Position numbers and translations under genes: made by a program. The notes under the pieces were generated by a model. That model saw nothing but the letters and a program-made list of their open reading frames with translations, did not search any database and was not told the DNA's origin. Below are positions 6,613 through 8,331 of a DNA stretch of 8,331 bases, piece after piece. Source of the DNA: Deltaproteobacteria bacterium GWA2_55_10 (GTDB lineage: Bacteria > Desulfobacterota > GWC2-55-46); the NCBI GenBank assembly GCA_001797415.1, contig MGPL01000157.1, positions 4,043-12,373 on the forward strand, given 5' to 3'. Numbering within the stretch: position 1 is the first letter of the stretch; each line of letters starts with the position of its first letter.

Positions 6613-8085
6613 ATGGCTTCAAAGGGAAGAGTGCTGTTCATCATACATGACAACTTCAAAGAGGATAATGTATTCCCGCTCGGGGCCGGGTATCTGGCGG
6701 CTGTCCTACGAAGGGCAGGGGCCGATGTCTCGGTCTACTGCATGGACGTTTTCCACTTTACGGAAGAAGAGCTGGCGGAATATCTGTCGGACAGCAGGTT
6801 CGACCTCATCTGCATGGGGTTCATGGCCCCGAACTTCAAGAGGAACATCGAGAGGCTATGCAGGACCATCAACGAGAATAAAAAGAACGCATGGTTCGTA
6901 CTCGGCGGCCAGGGGCCCACGCCCATACCCGAGTATGTCATCGACAAGACGGCAGCCGATGCGATCGTAATAGGCGAAGGCGAAGAGACGATAGAAGATA
7001 TCCTCCATTGCAAGATGAACGGTTCAGGGCTCAAGGGAGTGAAGGGGATCGCCTATTCGGAGGACGGCAGGGTGGCGGTAAGCCCGAGGAGAAAGCCCGT
7101 AATGAAGCTCGATTCGCTCCCTTTCCCCGAATGGGAGCTCTTTCCGATGACCCGGTATACGGAGTGCCTGAAGTTCGCGGGCATGGGGCCTTCTGACAGG
7201 TCGTTCCCGATGATAACGACAAGAGGCTGCATAAACAGGTGCAGCTTCTGCTACAGGATGGAGACCGGGATACGCGCCAGAGGCTTGAAAAACATTCTCG
7301 GAGAGATAAAGGCGCTCAAAAACAACTATGGAGTGAATTATTTCTTTTTCGCCGACGAGCTCTCCATTGTCTCGAAGAAAAAGATCCTTGAGTTCAGCAA
7401 GGCCATACAGGACGAGGGCCTGGTGATCATGTACAGGATGGATTGCAGGGTGGACCTCTTTGACGACGAAATAGCCAGGGCGCTGAAGGACTCCGGCTGC
7501 GTATTCCTGAACATCGGCTTTGAATCGACGGAACAGGCCGTGCTCGACCAGATGGACAAGAACGTGACGGTCGAGGAGAATCTCAGGGCCGCCGAAATAG
7601 CAAACAGGCACGGGATAGGGATAGGGCTCAATTTCATCTGGGGCCTGCCCGGCGACAATGAAAAGACGCTTCGAAAAAATGCGGAGTTCATCAAGCGTCA
7701 TAACCTCTACGACCAGGTGCGCACCATAAGGCCGGTGACGCCCTATCCGGGCTCGCCGCTCTATTACAAGGCGATAAAGGACGGGCTTCTCTCGGGACCC
7801 GCGGATTTTTTCGACCGCTTCAAGAACTCGGACCTGTACATGGTCAACTTCATGGGTATACGCGATGAAGAGGTCTACCGCATGCTCTTTGACGTCAACC
7901 GCGATCTCATTCTCGACCACTACAGCCATACGGGCGGGAAAATGGCAGAGGCCGAGAGGCTCGTCGACAGGTTCTATAACCTCTACTTCAGGCAGGATTA
8001 CTCATTCAGCGGCGCGAGGTCGCTGGTTGACAACGCTGACGTACGAAAAAAAGGCGGGGCGGCGGCAGAAGAGAGGCCGAATTGA
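6613..8085 (+). CDS. Radical SAM enzyme with cobalamin-binding-type N-terminal domain
   Basis: This is a 490-residue protein. Residues 1 to about 135 form a Rossmann-like domain of the B12-binding radical SAM class: FPLGAGYLAAVLRRAGADVSVY (broken pattern, 21-42), a DLICMGF strand (64-70) and VIGEGEETI (119-127). The usual DxHxxG cobalamin-ligand motif is not seen, which is common in this class. The radical SAM core starts near 200 with TTRGCINRCSFCY, whose Cys206, Cys210 and Cys213 should hold the 4Fe-4S cluster. FFADEL (235-240), IGFESTEQAVLDQMDKNVT (301-319) and GLPGDNEKTL (334-343) are standard later strands, and TPYPGSPLY (356-364) closes the barrel. Such enzymes do C-methylation, ring changes and other radical reactions on lipids, sugars and natural products; the substrate here is unknown. 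The gap after the acyltransferase is 31 bases. Its TGA is followed directly by the next start codon in the same frame. Confidence 0.88.
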   Translation: MASKGRVLFIIHDNFKEDNVFPLGAGYLAAVLRRAGADVSVYCMDVFHFTEEELAEYLSDSRFDLICMGFMAPNFKRNIERLCRTINENKKNAWFVLGGQGPTPIPEYVIDKTAADAIVIGEGEETIEDILHCKMNGSGLKGVKGIAYSEDGRVAVSPRRKPVMKLDSLPFPEWELFPMTRYTECLKFAGMGPSDRSFPMITTRGCINRCSFCYRMETGIRARGLKNILGEIKALKNNYGVNYFFFADELSIVSKKKILEFSKAIQDEGLVIMYRMDCRVDLFDDEIARALKDSGCVFLNIGFESTEQAVLDQMDKNVTVEENLRAAEIANRHGIGIGLNFIWGLPGDNEKTLRKNAEFIKRHNLYDQVRTIRPVTPYPGSPLYYKAIKDGLLSGPADFFDRFKNSDLYMVNFMGIRDEEVYRMLFDVNRDLILDHYSHTGGKMAEAERLVDRFYNLYFRQDYSFSGARSLVDNADVRKKGGAAAEERPN

Positions 8086-8331
8086 TTGGGTGACAAAATC
8101 CTTGTCGTAAGCAGGGAAGCGGCTCAAAGGATAAAGGCATCCGGATACAAGAGGGTCTTTTGCTACAAACGACACGAGAGAGCCACAGACACCCGCATCG
8201 AGACCATCCCCGAAGACTTCTACAACGCGACCGACTTCCTGAAGGCAAATAATCGGGCTTGCTCCTTAATAGAGGGGCTCTGCGCAAAAATACTTGAAGA
8301 CAGGTCCGCGCTCCGCCCGCTTCTGGAAATA
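8086..8331 (+). CDS. Unrecognised protein, N-terminal part (3' truncated)
   Basis: An uninterrupted frame of 82 codons runs from TTG 8086 to the window edge. It begins at the base after the TGA of the radical SAM gene and shares its frame. GAGAGG at 8071-8076 is a possible weak ribosome site. The product starts GDKILVVSREAAQRIKASG, suggesting a first beta strand and helix of a Rossmann-like fold, followed by KRVFCYKRHERATDT and a helical stretch ending SALRPLLEI. I do not recognise the family. Its codon choice (AGG and ATA present) matches the neighbours, and the competing GTG at 8090 runs into a stop after six codons. A glycan-pathway protein is possible from position alone. Confidence 0.6.
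   Translation, partial: MGDKILVVSREAAQRIKASGYKRVFCYKRHERATDTRIETIPEDFYNATDFLKANNRACSLIEGLCAKILEDRSALRPLLEI

Noticed and set aside
7024..7929. Long minus-strand open frame (301 codons) inside the radical SAM gene
   Set aside because: It lies wholly opposite a well-conserved coding region, has no recognisable motif and low-complexity composition; it is a shadow of the codon bias on the plus strand.
8083..8085. TGA as a selenocysteine codon joining the last two genes
   Set aside because: No Cys-rich or redox motif surrounds it, no SECIS-like hairpin was evident by eye downstream, and the radical SAM protein is already complete.

Overview
The window is one continuous block of plus-strand genes: eight complete coding sequences and two cut by the window edges. 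Gaps run from -25 to +43 bases, and no promoter or terminator is visible, so it reads as the interior of a single operon. It is bacterial in style, with clear Shine-Dalgarno sites, several GTG/TTG starts, G+C in the mid-50s by eye, and frequent AGG (Arg) and ATA (Ile) codons. That codon pattern is seen in groups such as Nitrospirota, Desulfobacterota or Omnitrophota, but the window holds no phylogenetic marker, so the host is not identified and an archaeal host is not excluded.

Layout, left to right: (1) the C-terminal end of a radical SAM protein, probably of the cobalamin-binding type (1-380); (2) a NeuA-family cytidylyltransferase (391-1122); (3) a class III, glutamate-1-semialdehyde-type PLP aminotransferase (1106-2416); (4) a PtmA-like short-chain dehydrogenase (2420-3208); (5) a PP-loop N-acetyl sugar amidotransferase of the WbpG/PseA/WbuX type (3252-4637); (6) a HisF-like protein of the HisF2/WbuZ/AglZ type (4644-5417); (7) a HisH-like glutaminase (5393-6031); (8) a left-handed beta-helix acyltransferase (6042-6581); (9) a complete radical SAM protein with a cobalamin-binding-type N-terminal domain (6613-8085); (10) the start of an unrecognised gene (8086 to the right edge).

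Genes 5-7 form a known functional trio. HisH releases ammonia from glutamine, HisF carries it through its barrel, and the PP-loop amidotransferase uses it with ATP to turn a sugar acetamido group into an acetamidino group. The HisF copy here keeps its ammonia-gate residues but has Gln at the position of the catalytic Asp130 of histidine biosynthesis, which supports a dedicated sugar-modification role. The cytidylyltransferase and the PtmA-like SDR point to a CMP-activated acidic sugar, such as a nonulosonic acid, for a surface glycan (LPS, capsule or flagellin). The class III aminotransferase, the acyltransferase and the two radical SAM enzymes would add further modifications. No NeuB-type synthase, glycosyltransferase, flippase or polymerase lies in the window, so the sugar itself is inferred and not shown. 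The unusual feature is the combination: an acetamidino-sugar cassette, a class III aminotransferase and two bracketing radical SAM genes in one transcription unit.
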